A stretch of DNA of 64,000 nucleotides from Blastocystis hominis. Taxonomy: Eukaryota; Sar; Bigyra; Opalinata; Blastocystidae. How positions within the stretch are numbered: the first letter of the stretch is position 1; every line of letters starts with the position of its first letter. The notes beneath the pieces are model-generated. The model was given only the letters and a program-made list of their open reading frames with translations, did not search any database and had not been told where the DNA came from. The stretch is from assembly GCF_000151665.1 (NCBI RefSeq), contig NW_013171822.1, positions 248,001 to 312,000 of the forward strand, written 5' to 3'. The translations under genes were made by a program, and so were the position numbers. Positions 22,746 to 35,187 of this stretch are shown here, in pieces.

Positions 22746-25700
22746 TTAATTCGAAACAGATTTCAAGTCTTCAAAGTGCTGTACTGCCTGCACGAAATGC
22801 GTAAACGTACGAGTATACGAATACCGTACATGTCTCTCCTTGTAGCCGAGCAAGCTCTTTTCATTCAAAATCCCCGCCAAAACGGTAGGGTTCTGCTCCA
22901 ACATCTCTTTATAATACTGTCTAAAGAAACTCTCGACATCATTTCTGGCATACGCCATGATCACCAAAAACAAATTGCTTGCTCTCTGATCCACTCCCTC
23001 CTTCGTCACCATTCCCGATTTCGGCGAGAGCAGCGCCTTAAACGTGGTCGTGAACACGTTCTCCACCACATCTACCCTTCATTTCCCCAGTTTCCACTAC
23101 TCGGATTTCTCTCCAAAAACGCACAAATTCCCGCGGATTTCTCTCCCAAATACTGCGTGGATCCGTCCCGGACCTCGAGACAGTGGTAGAAGATGAGATA
23201 AAGACACTCCATCGCTTTGAATTCGCAACTAAATCTAAAAATAGTCCCGAATTTTGGACTCGAAAATGTCGTAAGCGGCGATTAAAAACGAGAAAAGCGA
23301 CTCAAGCAATGAGTCGGCCTGCAGGTCCAGGCCTGCTACGCAGTGCGAGAGCACAGCGATGCTCGATTGCATGACGCGCTTCATGAACAACGGGAAGAAG
23401 GAGAGATCGCGGGAAACGCACTGCAAAAGCGCGAGATGCAGCTGCGAAATCGACGCGGCAATCGACGAAGAAACCAAAACGCCGCTCGCTAAGAATTGTG
23501 TTTCCGCGTCGAAACACAATCCCAGGGCTTTGCTGATGAACGAAGACGCTCTATTCAAAAGTGGAAACGGGGAAACAACTTGTGGAGGAGTTTCGGATCG
23601 CTGGGGAGCGTCTGAACGAAACGCCTGGCGATGGAATGGAGCGTTTCCACATAGCGAAGCGATTCCGACGCGGGAAGCGAATAAATCTAAAACGTAGAAA
23701 CGTAGAAACGTGGAAACCGCCTGGCTGAGATCGCGGAGGAGCTTGAGAGCGAGGATTTGGAAGTCTTCGTGCAGCGAAAGCTGCGAAAAAAGCGAAGGAA
23801 GCAGCGAAAGAAGCTGCGAGAAGAAGGAAACGCAGGCCGAGGGAAGCGGCGAAACCAGCAGAGTCCCGCGGGAAAGGTAGAGAAGGGACTGGGTTCGATT
23901 GGAATTCTGGTAGGACTTGATGAATTCGGTGAAATTGGACATGGAGGTGATTTGGGACAATTGTGACAAGATGGCCTCTAAAAAGGATGGAATTAGGGAC
24001 ACGTAAGGCTCTCCCTATGCTCAACGAAAGGCGTCGAAAAAACCATTTTCTGCATGTTGGAGACGAGGGTGGTGGTGAACAGCTCCCATTGGCTGGCGGG
24101 CATGTCGTTCAATCCCTGCAGTTTCCCGCGCACCTTGCCTTCCCGCGCGAAATCGACGAGCGAAGAAACGAGCTCCTGCCAGACCTGCTGGTTGACGTCT
24201 CCGATGTGGTGCTCGATGTTGCGCTCGAGGAGAAGCTGCGCGGTTTTGAGGGCCTCGGCGAAGGTGGAGGCGGACTGGGAGTCGGAGGAGAGCGTGATGG
24301 CGATGATGGTGTAGATGTCGAGAGAGAGGCGGGGACGGAAGGGGAGATAGAGCTGGATGAAGTGAGCGAGGTAGGAGAGAAGGGATTGCAGGACGAGCGA
24401 GGAGAGGTCGAGCGACGGGATGGAGAGCAGAGAGAGGATCGAGGCGTTCTGCGCATGAAGAAACGGGGAAACGGGGTACGCAGAGGTCGAGGAAGGCAAG
24501 GAGTGGGTAGTCGGGGGAGGACTGAATGGCTTCGAATTGGAGCGGGATCTCGGTGGAGTCGTAATCCGCCACGAAGTGATCGATGAACACCATCAGCCAG
24601 TACAGTTTCTCTTCCAGCACGTTCAGAACCGATTCGTTCGGCTGCTGCTTCAGCTGCGTCAGCAGCTCGTTCATCACGCCAGCCAGCAGGTTGCACGACT
24701 CGCTCGCGTTCCAGCGACCCAGCTGCCCGATGAGGCTTTGCTCCTCGTCGAACGTCCAGTTGTCCTCGTTCTCGTCGCGTTGCTCCAGTTCTTTCCAGAC
24801 CTGCGCGTTCCCGCGCTCGTCTTCGGAGTATTTGAGCACGAGAACCGCGGATTCGAGGCGAGTACGGAAGCAGACTGCGTAGATCTGGGAGGGAAGATCG
24901 GCGAGGGTGGGCTGGATGGATTCGTTTCCGCACCAGTAGGCGATGATGTCGAGGGCTTCGCCGATGACTTCCTCGCAGCTGGCCATGAGATCGACGCAGA
25001 AATCGGAAAGAGAGGGGGATTGGACGATCCGAAGGAGATCCTGCGAGGTGAGAGATCAAGAGAAATGGAGAGAAGAGAAAAGAGAAAAGGGAGAGACATG
25101 AGATGATTCAACTCAGTCAATCAATCGATCGATCGATCGATGATTCAATGGATTCAATGGATTCAATGGATTCAATGGATTCAATGGATTCAATGGATTC
25201 AATTCATTCATTCAATTCATTCAATTCATTCATTTAACTCATTTAATTCATTTAATTCATTTAATTCATTTAATTCATTCATTCATTCAATTCATTCATT
25301 CATTCAATTCATTCAATTCATTCAATTCATTCAATTCATTCAATTCATTCAATTCATTCAATTCATTCAATTCATTCATTCACTTTCATTTCTTCTTACT
25401 TCATGCAACACCTTCACAAACTGCGCCATTCTCTGCAGCACCGCGTTCCACATCGGCAGAAACATCATCACCGTCGACGCCTGCGTGCACAGCATCGTCT
25501 TCAACAACACCGCCACTCTCAATTTCTCTCTCACATCTCCTTCCACTGCTTCCAATTCCGACTCACCCCGCCTTGCTGCCGCTTCCAAATACGGCGAATC
25601 CACGATCGCAAACGCGAAATCGCACAATCGATGCAAGTGCTGCGCGTGTGTTCGAGTCGAAACAAACGACTGCGGAGCGTAGGAGCCCAGCAACGTGAGC

Positions 25701-26767
25701 ACAGAGAACACGGATTGTGGGAGAGTGTTGTCAAATCGTTCAATGAAATAGCTAGTTCATCATGCAACGAGTGTATTCATTCAAACATTTTTTGTAGACA
25801 CGACAGGATTGATTCCTGCGTGAACACCGTCTCGAACGACACGTCCGGACTCACAAACTCCGTGTTGATGCCCGTCTTCGAAACCGATCTACGCTCAACC
25901 CTTCTGCGGGTAAAAAAACTTGAAATGGGGCGGTTTGGGCCACGGAAGCGACAGCAGATCGGCGAATAAATCGAGAGAGAGCTGCAGTTCGTCTCTCTTT
26001 CGAGCAGTCGCCGAAGCGGAATCGTAGCTCGCGCCGAAGCAGAGCAGCGCAGACACGATCCACTCCGCGATTTGTTTCACGTTCGACTCGAAAAATGATT
26101 GCACGCAGAACGCGTGAAGCTCTGCAGGGAGCGAGAAATCGGGAATGTCGTTGCTCTTGATGGTGTTCAGCAAACTGGAGAGGAGTTTCATGCTACGCCA
26201 TGTTGGGCTGGTGAGGTGCTGGAAGAGAAGAGAACTCGTGTTGGAGGGGTTAGAGCCCCAGAGCTGCTTGAGGAAAATGGAGAGAACCAACTCAATCTCG
26301 GAATAGCCGAATTCGGAGATGGAACGTTTCTCATCGCCTAGGTATTTGTAAAGGAAAATATTTATATATAAATATATATATAGAGAGAGAAAGAATAGGT
26401 CGAAGGGGGATATAATCGAAAAGAGGATGTTGCAAAATGAAACACGCTCCTGAGGAGTTAGTCGGGTCCACCTCTTCATCATGGAAATACCTAATAATTT
26501 TGCACTCTAGCCATTACCACAAAAAACAAAAGGCACGTAGAATATGCAATAGGAGTGAGAGCTGTTACATAAACAATCGAGCAAAATCTCATCGCTTGAA
26601 GGGTTGCTCAAAATCGCCTGAATAACACTTTCCGCTTGACTCTGTTGCTTGTAATCACTCATACTAATGCACCTATATCTCACAGATCGATAATTCCGCA
26701 ACGCATTCTCGAAGAGAAATCTAGCCTCTTCTGGTGAACGAATTTGACTGATATCGCCACAACTCAT
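22746..26767 (-). CDS. Exportin-type karyopherin (exportin-4/-7-like)
   Basis: It starts MSCGDISQIRSPEEARFLFENALRNY (importin-beta N-terminal helix type) and continues with HEAT-like helical segments: AKLLGISMMKRWTRLTPQERV, TSPTWRSMKLLSSLLNTI, EEKLYWLMVFIDHFVADYD, ESLRYVETLHSIARRFVQTL and a C-terminus with YARNDVESFFRQYYKEML. The LYWLMVFI/ADYD block and overall pattern best match exportin-4 or -7, RanGTP-dependent nuclear export receptors. At least eight introns of 29-36 nt were placed (for example 30 nt near 26510, 31 nt near 23670-23700, 29 nt near 23560, 29 nt near 23070-23100) plus a 359-nt minisatellite intron. The stretch at 26340-26420 reads through oddly hydrophobic sequence and its structure is unsure. 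TAA at 22746-22748. Confidence 0.68.
25041..25399 (-). repeat. Oversized minisatellite intron, family copy 3
   Basis: GTAAGAAG (25399) and CACCTCGCAG (25041) bound a 359-nt intron of the exportin gene between FVKVLHE and DLLRIVQSPS. About 255 nt (25130-25384) are the same AATTCATTCA-type units on the plus strand. In sense orientation it ends with four or more GAATCCATT units and ATCGATCGATCGATCGATTG, matching the 3' end of copy 1. Confidence 0.9.
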
Positions 26768-26878
26768 TCCCGTCTAGAAATAACTCCATCCTCCACACAG
26801 CACACCTCCAGAACAAAATCTATCGTTTCTCCAACAAACAACACAACTTTGAAGGAACCATAAGATACTCTCGTCCAC

Positions 26879-27543
26879 TTAAACCTTGTATCCCATGCTC
26901 GCACGGCGACCACGAGCTCTCTCGAACTTGCGACCAGTCGAACGCACGTAGGGGCGCGCCTTGCTTCCAGGAGTACCCGGAGTTCCGAAGTGTCTCACGG
27001 CCTCGCGAGCACTGCGGTGGCCCTGCAGCAGCACCGTGTTGGCTCCGGTGGGAGCACGCAGAGCCAGCTGGTCCAGAGTGATGCACTCGCCTCCAGCCTT
27101 CAGGATGCGGGCACGAGCGGTCTCAGTGAAGCGGAGAGCGCACACCTTCAGGGCAGGCACTTCGATCACGCGAATATCGTCAGTGACGGTTCCCACGATC
27201 ACGGCGATCTTGTCCTCCTTTCCCTGCATGTGCTTCATCAGTCTGCTCAGACTCATGGGAGGGCGGTTGATGCGGCTCATGTAAAGACGCTTCAGAACCA
27301 CCTCCGGGAATCTAGCGTTAGTGCGGCGAGCAAGGAAGCGATACAGCTACGAGATCACCCATTTCGCCCGAAAGCACCTACATTGACCAGCAGGGCCAAG
27401 TACACGTTCTCACTCTTAGGAGCTTGTCGTTTCTTATGTCCGCAATTGCGGCCTCCAGCAACCAGATCAATACCCTACCAAACGATTAAAACCATGCCCA
27501 TAAAATCAATTTCTCTAGATAACAGCACCCAGATACATACCAT
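26879..27543 (-). CDS. RPL18: 60S ribosomal protein eL18
   Basis: The initiator ATG (27541-27543) is alone in exon 1; a 66-nt intron (27475-27540), long for this genome, leads to [20 protein letters not shown], and a 35-nt intron (27347-27381) follows LALLVN. The rest is textbook eL18: [53 protein letters not shown] and the C-terminal [17 protein letters not shown] 26879-26881, then TGTTTGTT near 26826. The splice right after ATG is a common ribosomal-protein gene layout. Confidence 0.95.
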
Positions 27544-28019
27544 GTTGTTAAAGAGAGTCCTTCAAACGATATCTAGGAGAAATCGTCCATAAACTACCGT
27601 AATATTGACCCCCTTGCCAGTCCATTTTATATAGGGACAAAATACAGGGAATTCAAACCAGGGGTGATTTCTATTTTTCTTTATTCTGCACTCAAATCAC
27701 ACAATAAAACGAGGAATGGATAGGAAAGCGTGTAAATCACAAAGTGGGCGGCTTTGACGTTTTCAATAGATATTTGTGTTCAGAAAGGGAATGAGCACAC
27801 TCCATTGCGTGCAACATATTCAGCATACAGAGATCGTCTCAAAACGATCAATTCGTACTTTTCGGCCAAAACATCCAAAACGCTCATTGGAGAGGTGACA
27901 AGCACAGGAGAATGATCAACAATGCGATTTACATACAACAAAAATAACCAATGAAACTCCCTGATATGAATAATCCCATTATTGTATTCGAATAATATTG
28001 TATTTCTGTAGTTTTGAAG
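27544..28019. other. eL18 / Sec7 gene divergent region with an uncertain minus-strand ORF
   Basis: It contains the promoters of eL18 (minus) and the Sec7 gene (plus). Minus-strand 28010-27783 is an open, protein-like frame without ATG until VTSPMSVLDVLAEKYELIVL (ATG near 27886), ending CSFPF at TGA near 27785. Its composition looks coding, but I could not find a start exon or an end motif, so I do not call it a gene. Confidence 0.3.
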
Positions 28020-31000
28020 ATGTCTCTAGTTGGTACCATTTACTTGCTTCATTTGAAATAAAGAAATCTACAAATCTACAACAGATGAAGCGAATGTGAA
28101 CCAGCAAGATTTAGACAACACGTTTAAAGAGTTACAGGCAAAATATGAGAAAAAAGTAATCGTTTTATTGCTCTGGTAATTCGCCAGATTCCCTTTTTGT
28201 GTTTGTTGAGTCGTGCTTTAACAGGCAAGGAGTCATCTCCATTATTGAATAGTATTGATGAGTACGCAATGGGTAGTATGTGATAGCGAATAGATTGTCG
28301 AGTTTGGATGTGGATGTCCAAAAAACGAAGTTCGAGGATGGATATGGATTCGAAGATGTGATCGTCCTGGGTGCTGTACGAGAAGGCAATGCGATTGAGT
28401 TCTAGAACGAGACTCTTCCTGAAGGCTACCATTATGTCGAATTTTTAGATAAAGTGGAGCGAAACGTAAAGTTCTATTTTGTTTATTCACCCCAGCAATC
28501 TCTCTACATCGCCGTGAAGCCCGCTACTGCCCAAACGACCCGCTATCTATCGCACATCGCCATTCTGGGCAACACCCGCGAAGACATTCTTCCTCCCGGC
28601 TACACATCGATCACCCGCACTCCGAACGGTTCGGACGCCAATCTGAGCCTCCTGAGCAAGAGCAACCAGTGCTATCTGTGCGTCCGCTACGCGGAACACG
28701 GGCTTCGCGTGACTTCGCTGGCGCTCTCACCGCGCAAGAGAAAGGATTTTCCTCCAGGTACGCGTAGCGGGGCGTGTGGCGAAGATAGGATTCTTCCGCG
28801 TGCGCAAAACGATCGGAGGTAGCTCCGCGAAGCTCGGAAAGAAAAGCCAGGACGCGTATTTGCTCGTATTTAAGAAGGTGAAATCGCCAATCCTGGCTGA
28901 CTCGCAGGATTTCGAGCACATTCTCGCCCTCCCCGACTCGCTGAGCGCATTCATCGATCTGCAAATCGCGCTCTCCGACGTGGAAACCGACGAAGTGCCG
29001 CTCGACGACGTCCAGCTCGACGAGATTCCCGACGCTCCGCTGCCCGAGCAGTCCGCCGCAGTCGACGCAGATTCCCGCGAGGCGAGCGAGCTGGCGCAGA
29101 GCGCGGTGGGGGCGCTGGAGAAGGAGAACGCGGAGAAGGTGCGCGCGATCAAGAACGAGCTGTGCAAATACGCGGTGCAGCGACTGCGTCCGGCCTTGCC
29201 GCTTCTGATTGGCTGCCACAGCAACGATCCGAAATTGGTGCATCTGTGCTTGGAAGGACTGCACCATTTCGTGATGATCGGGACGTGCTCGACGCTGGGC
29301 AAGACGGTGGATCCGGTGCTGGACTGCTTCCTCACGGGCGTGTTTGAAGGGTCGCTGGCGTGCTGGGCGAGCTGCCTGCGACCGCTCCTGGATATTCTGA
29401 TGAAGATCATGGGGACGTACGAGACGATCCCGCAGTCCAGTTTGATGTGCATGATCACTGTGCTGTCCTCGCTGCACGGACTCGTCTATCGCCTCGAAGA
29501 CGCGGGGTACAACGTGAAAGACCACGTGTTCGAGCTGCTGACGACCGCGCTGAACTCGATCATGTCGCTGATCCAGGTGCCTTCCAGCGAATCGGAGAAG
29601 CTGGAGACCGAGGGCACGCTGAACATGAACGACGCGCTGCTGAGCTACGCGTCGAAGATGGAGAGTCTGGGCGTGGGGTCGATCGAGGCGCTCTCGATGG
29701 ACATGCTGCAGCTCAGCTCGCTGCTGTATCGCAGCTCGCGCTGGCAGAACTCGGTGATGTATCTGCTGCTGCTGGTGTACCACTGCCGGCGATACGGACG
29801 CGTGGGAGGAGTGGAGGGGGGCTGAGAGATAGAGATTCGACTACCACATTCTGAAGGAGTTTTTGAGTCGTAGCGGCGAGGAAAGAGAGTGAGGCGTAGA
29901 GAAGCCGTACTTCCCGCTGACGCACGCGACGACGATGCTGTTCCGTTTGGTGGTGGTGCCGTCGGTGGTGCTGTCGATGACGAACTGGGTGAATCTGTCG
30001 CACGACGCGATGCACGAGATGCTGGAAGTGGTTCGGTGTCTCTGGGAGTAGGCGAGGCGTGCGCGGGTGAGGCGTAGGATCTATCGCGAATGCCTGGTTA
30101 CCGAAATGGGCATCGTCTTCACGCTGCTTCTCACCATCCTCAAGGAGTATTCCCTTTCTCCTCCCCGTTTGAATCGATAGCGAAGCCACGCTGCTTTCCA
30201 TGAAGCAAGAAATCCTCGACTTCTTCTCGAACATCTTCTCCATCACCGAGTTCCTCGTCGACATCTTCGTCAATTACGACAACACCACCTCCGTCCTCAC
30301 CGTCCTCACCGAGCTCATCGAGTGGTTCGACGACTTCACCATGCAGTTCCGCGACCGGCACAACCCCTCGCCCCAGGAGATCCACCTCGTTCTGCGCGGC
30401 GCCGAGCTCCTCAAAGTGGTCTCCAAGCAGATCCTCAACGTGAGCGAGAACATCCAGACCCCCGTGGAGAGCGCCGATCTCACGCCGGTCACCGAGTCGA
30501 TGCTCTACAAGTCGGCTCGCGGCCGCGCGCCGAGCCACCTCAACCTCGACGACATCCAAAACACGATCATGAGTCCGTACGGACAGCGTGCCACCAAGGA
30601 GGCGCTCGCTGTGATGAAGGAGAAGGGCGTGAAGAAGTTCATCGCCACGCTGCTGGCGCAGCAGGTGATCCAGCGAACCGCGGAAGACATCGTGAAGTAT
30701 CTCTTCCTCTACCTGAACCAGTTCGACGAGACCGATCTGGGCGATTATCTCGGCAGCGATGGCGGCACGACGGACGAGGAGCAGACGCTGATGAAGCAGG
30801 TGCGCTACCGGTTCACGCGTGGGATTGAGCAAGGAAGTTGAGGGTAGGCGGCACGAACTGGAAGGGCCTGGACTACGACGTGGCGATTCGGCGGTTCATC
30901 ACGCAGCTGGGCTTCCGGTAGGCCGCGGGCGCAGCGGGTGACGCGCAGATTGCCCGGAGAATCGCAGAAGATCGACCGGCTGGTGGAGGCGTTCTCGCAG

Positions 31001-32593
31001 TGCTACTACGAAGACAATCCGCACATGTTCCGGAACCAGGACAGCATCTACGTGCTGGCGTACGCGACGATTATGCTGAACAGCGACGCGCATAATCCGC
31101 ACGTGGGCTCCAAAATGACGCTCAACGATTTCATTCAGAACAATCGCGGAATGGACGACGGCCACGATTTCGACCGCGTAGGCGCGATGGACGAAGCGAG
31201 GATGTGTAACGTCTAGACCATGCTGACGAACTTGTACTGGTCGATCGTGAACAACGAGATCAAAATGCCCAATCAGCTCACGGACAAGAAGAACGTGGTG
31301 ATCGAGCTCTCGCCGCAGGAGAAGCACAACCAAATGCTCCTCAAGGCCGTGCAGACGCACGTGGCGCTGCTCAAGGAGTACCGCTTCTCCTCGCAGAGCT
31401 TCGATCACTGCCGCTCGTCCGACATCGTGAGCACGCTGTTCCGCTGCCTCTGGCTGGAATTCTACATCTACCTCGACAACGTGCTGGTCAAGGGACATCT
31501 GCGCTCTCTCCTCCTCGGCAACTCCCTCGATACGCTGCGGTTCTGCCTCATGACGTGCTGGACGCTCCAGATGGAGCTCCCCGAGAAGTCGTTCATCGAC
31601 ATCCTGCGTCGCACGACGGCGTCGCTGCGCGAAATCCTCAGCAACGAATCGCTGAACGAAGTGAACTGCGACCTGGACATCGTGTGCAACGAGAAGGCGG
31701 AGAGCATCACGCGCATGATCCACATGGGCCAGCTTATCTCCACGCTGCGCGAGCTCTTCGAGACGGCGATCAGCGCGATGCAGGTCGAAGACAAGATGGA
31801 GCTGTTCGTGCCCGGCTCGGTCCCGCCGAGCGAAGACCGCAAATACATCTACGACCACACGCTCACGAAGATCACGCACAAGGGAGTCCACAAACAATAC
31901 ACGGTTCCTCCTCCATCTCTCCATGAAGCCTAGTTCTTCTTGTTCAGCGACGTCCTCATCTACGCGAAGCTCAACTTCCGCCACCTCTACGTCCCGCACC
32001 TCATCGTCCCGCTCGAGAAGTGCGGCATCCAGGAGATCAACAAGGAGAAGAACCCCAACGAGCTCCTCGTCACCACCTCCATCAAGGACATCCACCTCCT
32101 CTTCGATGATTCCCGCGAGAAAGCGCACTGGGTCCGGCGTCTCCGCGTAGTTCCACGTTTCCACGATTTATTCTAGAATGCGATTATTGCCCGCGTGAAG
32201 CAGCAGCGCGTGCAGATGGTGAACCGGCCCGGCGATGAGGCCGTTAAGAAATTCCGGTCCAGCTCGGTAATGCTCGACGAGGCCGAAGAAGTTTTCCCGC
32301 GCATGGACAATGCGGCGACGCATGCCGGCAATGCCGGAGAACTGCCGGAGAACGTGCGGGCTGCGCTAATGAAGGCGAAGGAAGTGGTGGAGGTGAAGAA
32401 GGCGAACATGCGGGACATGGAATTGCTGTATGCGCTGTATCTGCGAATCCAGTTCGGATTCGAAGAGACGTGCGACGAGAAGCAGAAGGAGGGAGTCGAC
32501 AGCAAGGTACTGGAGAAGTGGAAGGGATTGGACTCAAAACGAGTCGAGGATCTTTATATTGATTTTGCGTCGGAATTGGCACTACGGAGCTAA
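28020..32593 (+). CDS. ARF guanine-nucleotide exchange factor: MABP-like, helical region, Sec7, PH
   Basis: About fifteen introns (mostly 29-34 nt, one 39 nt) join exons from [20 protein letters not shown] to ASELALRS (TAA 32591-32593). N-terminal 200 residues carry MABP-like beta-prism signatures ([20 protein letters not shown], then [20 protein letters not shown] with NQCYLCVRY). A long HEAT-like helical region follows. The Sec7 domain runs from [19 protein letters not shown] through [43 protein letters not shown] and NNRGMDDG; the invariant Glu that drives nucleotide release on ARF lies outside the stretch I could verify. After the Sec7 region a PH domain ([30 protein letters not shown]) and a C-terminal helix end the protein. 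Role: activating ARF GTPases in vesicle traffic. Confidence 0.83.
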
Positions 32594-32843
32594 GAGTCTT
32601 TGCATCAGCGGTTGTTATGATGTTGAGTTGCTTGTTTGCTGTTTGTTTGTTTGAAATAATAATAAAAAAAACAACCCCTGGGTTTTGCACCCCCACGCGA
32701 TAATGGGAGTTTCATGGAGAGTTTGGATGGCTTGTTCGAGCCAAGAGATTTGATAATAAGGTGAGTAATTGTGTCTTTCGACGTGGAGGGGATGGAGATA
32801 TTGGGGTGTCGTGTACCGAGTTCACATTCTTACCGGTTCGTAG
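32594..32843. other. Intergenic region with 3' motif and P2 upstream region
   Basis: TGTTTGTTTGTTTG near 32640 ends the Sec7 gene. The stretch before P2 ends TTCGTAG directly at the ATG and has GTGAGTAA at 32760, so a 5'-UTR intron of P2 is possible. Confidence 0.35.
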
Positions 32844-33229
32844 ATGAGACATCTTGCTGCTTATTTGATGCTGATGATTGGCGGAAACGAGAAGCCCGCT
32901 GTAGCTACTGATAAGGAACACTCATTCTCTAGGCTGAAGACATTAAGTCTGTTCTGGAGGCTGTTGGCGCTGAGGCTGAGGACGAAAAGATTGAGAAGCT
33001 CCTTGCCGACCTTGAGGGAAAGAACGTGGAGGAGTTGATCAAGGCTGGACTCGACAAGCTCGTTTCGATTCCTACTGGAGGTGCCGCTGCTCCCGCTGCC
33101 GGAGCCGCTGCTGCTGGTGCCGCTGCTGAGGAGAAGAAGGAAGAGGCCAAGGAAGAGGAAGAGGAGGAAGAGGAAGACATCGATATGAGCGGAGGCGGTC
33201 TGTTCGGTGATGACGACGACGACTGGTAA
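32844..33229 (+). CDS. RPLP2: 60S acidic ribosomal stalk protein P2
   Basis: MRHLAAYLMLMIGGNEKPA joins by a 32-nt intron (about 32904-32935) to AEDIKSVLEAVGAEAEDEKI, the P2 dimerisation domain, then the Ala/Gly hinge and an acidic tail. The C-terminus is GGGLFGDDDDDW instead of the usual animal/fungal GFGLFD, but retains the GxxLFG core that recruits elongation factors. TAA 33227-33229; TGTTTGTT near 33269. Confidence 0.93.
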
Positions 33230-33584
33230 TTCGCATGACAAGAGCTGTTTTCATCGTTATCAATCATGCTTGTTTGTTGGAAATCGTTGACTTTTTGTGG
33301 TTTATTACTATGTGGTAAGGACAGAAGGTTGGATAGGAGGGATTATGCGGCGGAGGGAGCTTCAAGAGGTGAACAGGTGGGTTTACAAGACTTTCTCGTT
33401 GATAGTAGACAGTTTGAATCGATAGGTCGCTTCCTGCATCTTAGAAACAATTGCTATCAACTCATTTCATTCCTAGGTCAAACAAACATTTTTAGCATAT
33501 AGAAAATCGATTCTATTTTACTATCCTTGATATGACAGAATCGTTGCTCAACCAACAAAGCTTTTAGAAGTCACAAAAAGCGCT
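33230..33584. other. Gap with ambiguous short ORFs on both strands
   Basis: On plus, ATG at 33343 reads MRRRELQEVN with a possible 28-29-nt intron. On minus, ATG near 33447 reads MQEATYRFKLSTINEK with a possible 32-nt intron. They exclude each other and neither has a supporting 3' motif, so neither is called. Confidence 0.3.
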
Positions 33585-35187
33585 ATGTTTCCAAGGAGTT
33601 TACATATTCTCTATTGGATTCTTTTACAATTGGTTAGTTACGCCTTCCTAACGGGTATCGTCTAGGATCTGACCCTTCCTTATAGAAACGTACGTAATTC
33701 AACTTCGAGAAGACATATTTGATAAACAAATAAGTGAAGGGAAGTGGGTGTTATTCTTTAAGGACGTATGACTTGGTTTCTCACGATTCATGGAAAGACC
33801 CCTTTTGAGAAGCGAGATGAGATGAATACAAACATCGATTACCTGGCTGCAAAATATAACGGTAGTTTGATAATAGGGTATGTGGATTGTACAAAGGAAA
33901 AGGCACTTTGTGACAAGTATCAAGTGCACTATTTTCCTACTATCAAATATGTAATTAGTAACTATGTCCATGACTATTTTGGAAGGACATCGCTTCGCTC
34001 TCTCATTGAAATGTGTGATTCTTTGAATCGTAACGCATTGATCTCTGTTTTGACAAGCAGCGGAATCGATTACAATGATATCGGATGACGCCACCTACAC
34101 TTCCTTTATTCACTCTTCACAAGTCGTTTTTTTATGCGTTTACGTGCGCTTTTTTTCTCTCTCTCCATCGATCCATAGGACAGTTCTCCTTTCGGAGAGC
34201 AGCTTTACTCCCACTTCCAAAACGTCTCTCAATATCTCCTCCTCTACGCCGTTTCCTTTCTCTTCCCTTTTTTCAACCCACAGACATTCGGTGCTACGCA
34301 CGATCCCTTACAGATCCTCCCTCCCATCCAGCCTCCCTACGTCGTTCGCATCGAAGGCGACGAAGATCCTCTCTATTACCGCAGCCAGAACGTCACGCGC
34401 GACGAGCTCTTCAACTGGATTCGATCTCTTTCTCTTCCATTGCTCCCCGAATACCGCGGTCGCGCCTACAACGACATCGTTCGGAGCGGGAAACGCACGC
34501 TCCTGTTCGCGTTGGACTCCGCCGCGCTGATCGATAACGAACAAATCGCGCACTTGAAGCAGGTGGTGCGATCGCTGCCCGTTTCGGTAGATTCGTTCGA
34601 ATCGGAATGAATTGAAGCTGAAACGCGAGTTTGCGTTTGCGTATCTGGATGGAAACGAGTGGGACGAATATCTGCGGTATTATGGCGTGACGACAGAACG
34701 ACTTCCCTGCGCTTTGGTCATTCACGAGCGAGTTGGAGAAGAGAAAAAAACCCGATCACGAATAGACTGGGAAGTATTTCGCGCCCGTCTCCATTGCGCA
34801 GAGCGCCATTCATCGCTATTTGACGCGCATTCAGCGGAGTAGGAAACGTAGAAACGTGGAAACTAGATGAAATCACGCCGGTGGTGTATTCCACGCTGCG
34901 CTACACGCTGAAGCGACTGTTCCACGCTTTCATGCGCCTCCCTCGCGTGTCTCGCTTCTTCCTGTCGATTTCGCTCACGCTCTGTCTCGCAGTGTTCACG
35001 CTGCGCGTCATTTTTTACTTCTCGCCGCCCCAATCCACAGCGATTCGCTCCGACTCATCCCAGTCAACACAGGGAGCACAAGGAACACAAGGAGCACAAG
35101 GAACACAGGGAACACAAGGAACACAAGGAGCTTGGAGGAGGAGAATGCTGGGGTTGCAACGACGACGGAAGAAATTGCATGCGCAAT
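33585..35187 (+). CDS. TMX/PDI-like thioredoxin-fold membrane protein without CXXC
   Basis: Signal peptide (LHILYWILLQLVSYAFL), then after a 31-nt intron a thioredoxin-like domain: VIQLREDIFDKQISEGKWVL, IIGYVDCTKEKALCDKYQV, HYFPTIKYV and DYFGRTSLRSLIEM. Where PDIs have WCGHC this protein has FFKDTPFEKRDE, so the redox CXXC is absent. Further thioredoxin-like b domains follow (HSSQVVFLCVYD; TLLFALDSAALIDNEQIAHL; FAYLDGNEWDEYLRYYGV), then a C-terminal membrane span (FFLSISLTLCLAVFTLRV) and a QGTQGA repeat tail. This resembles TMX3-type ER proteins, but a chaperone-like rather than redox role is inferred. About nine introns of 28-35 nt. The stop is poly(A)-made at T35187. Confidence 0.72.

Noticed and set aside
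33243-33450. Minus-strand MQEATYRFKL frame with a 32-nt intron
   Set aside because: Conflicts with an equally good plus-strand frame, and no 3' motif supports it.
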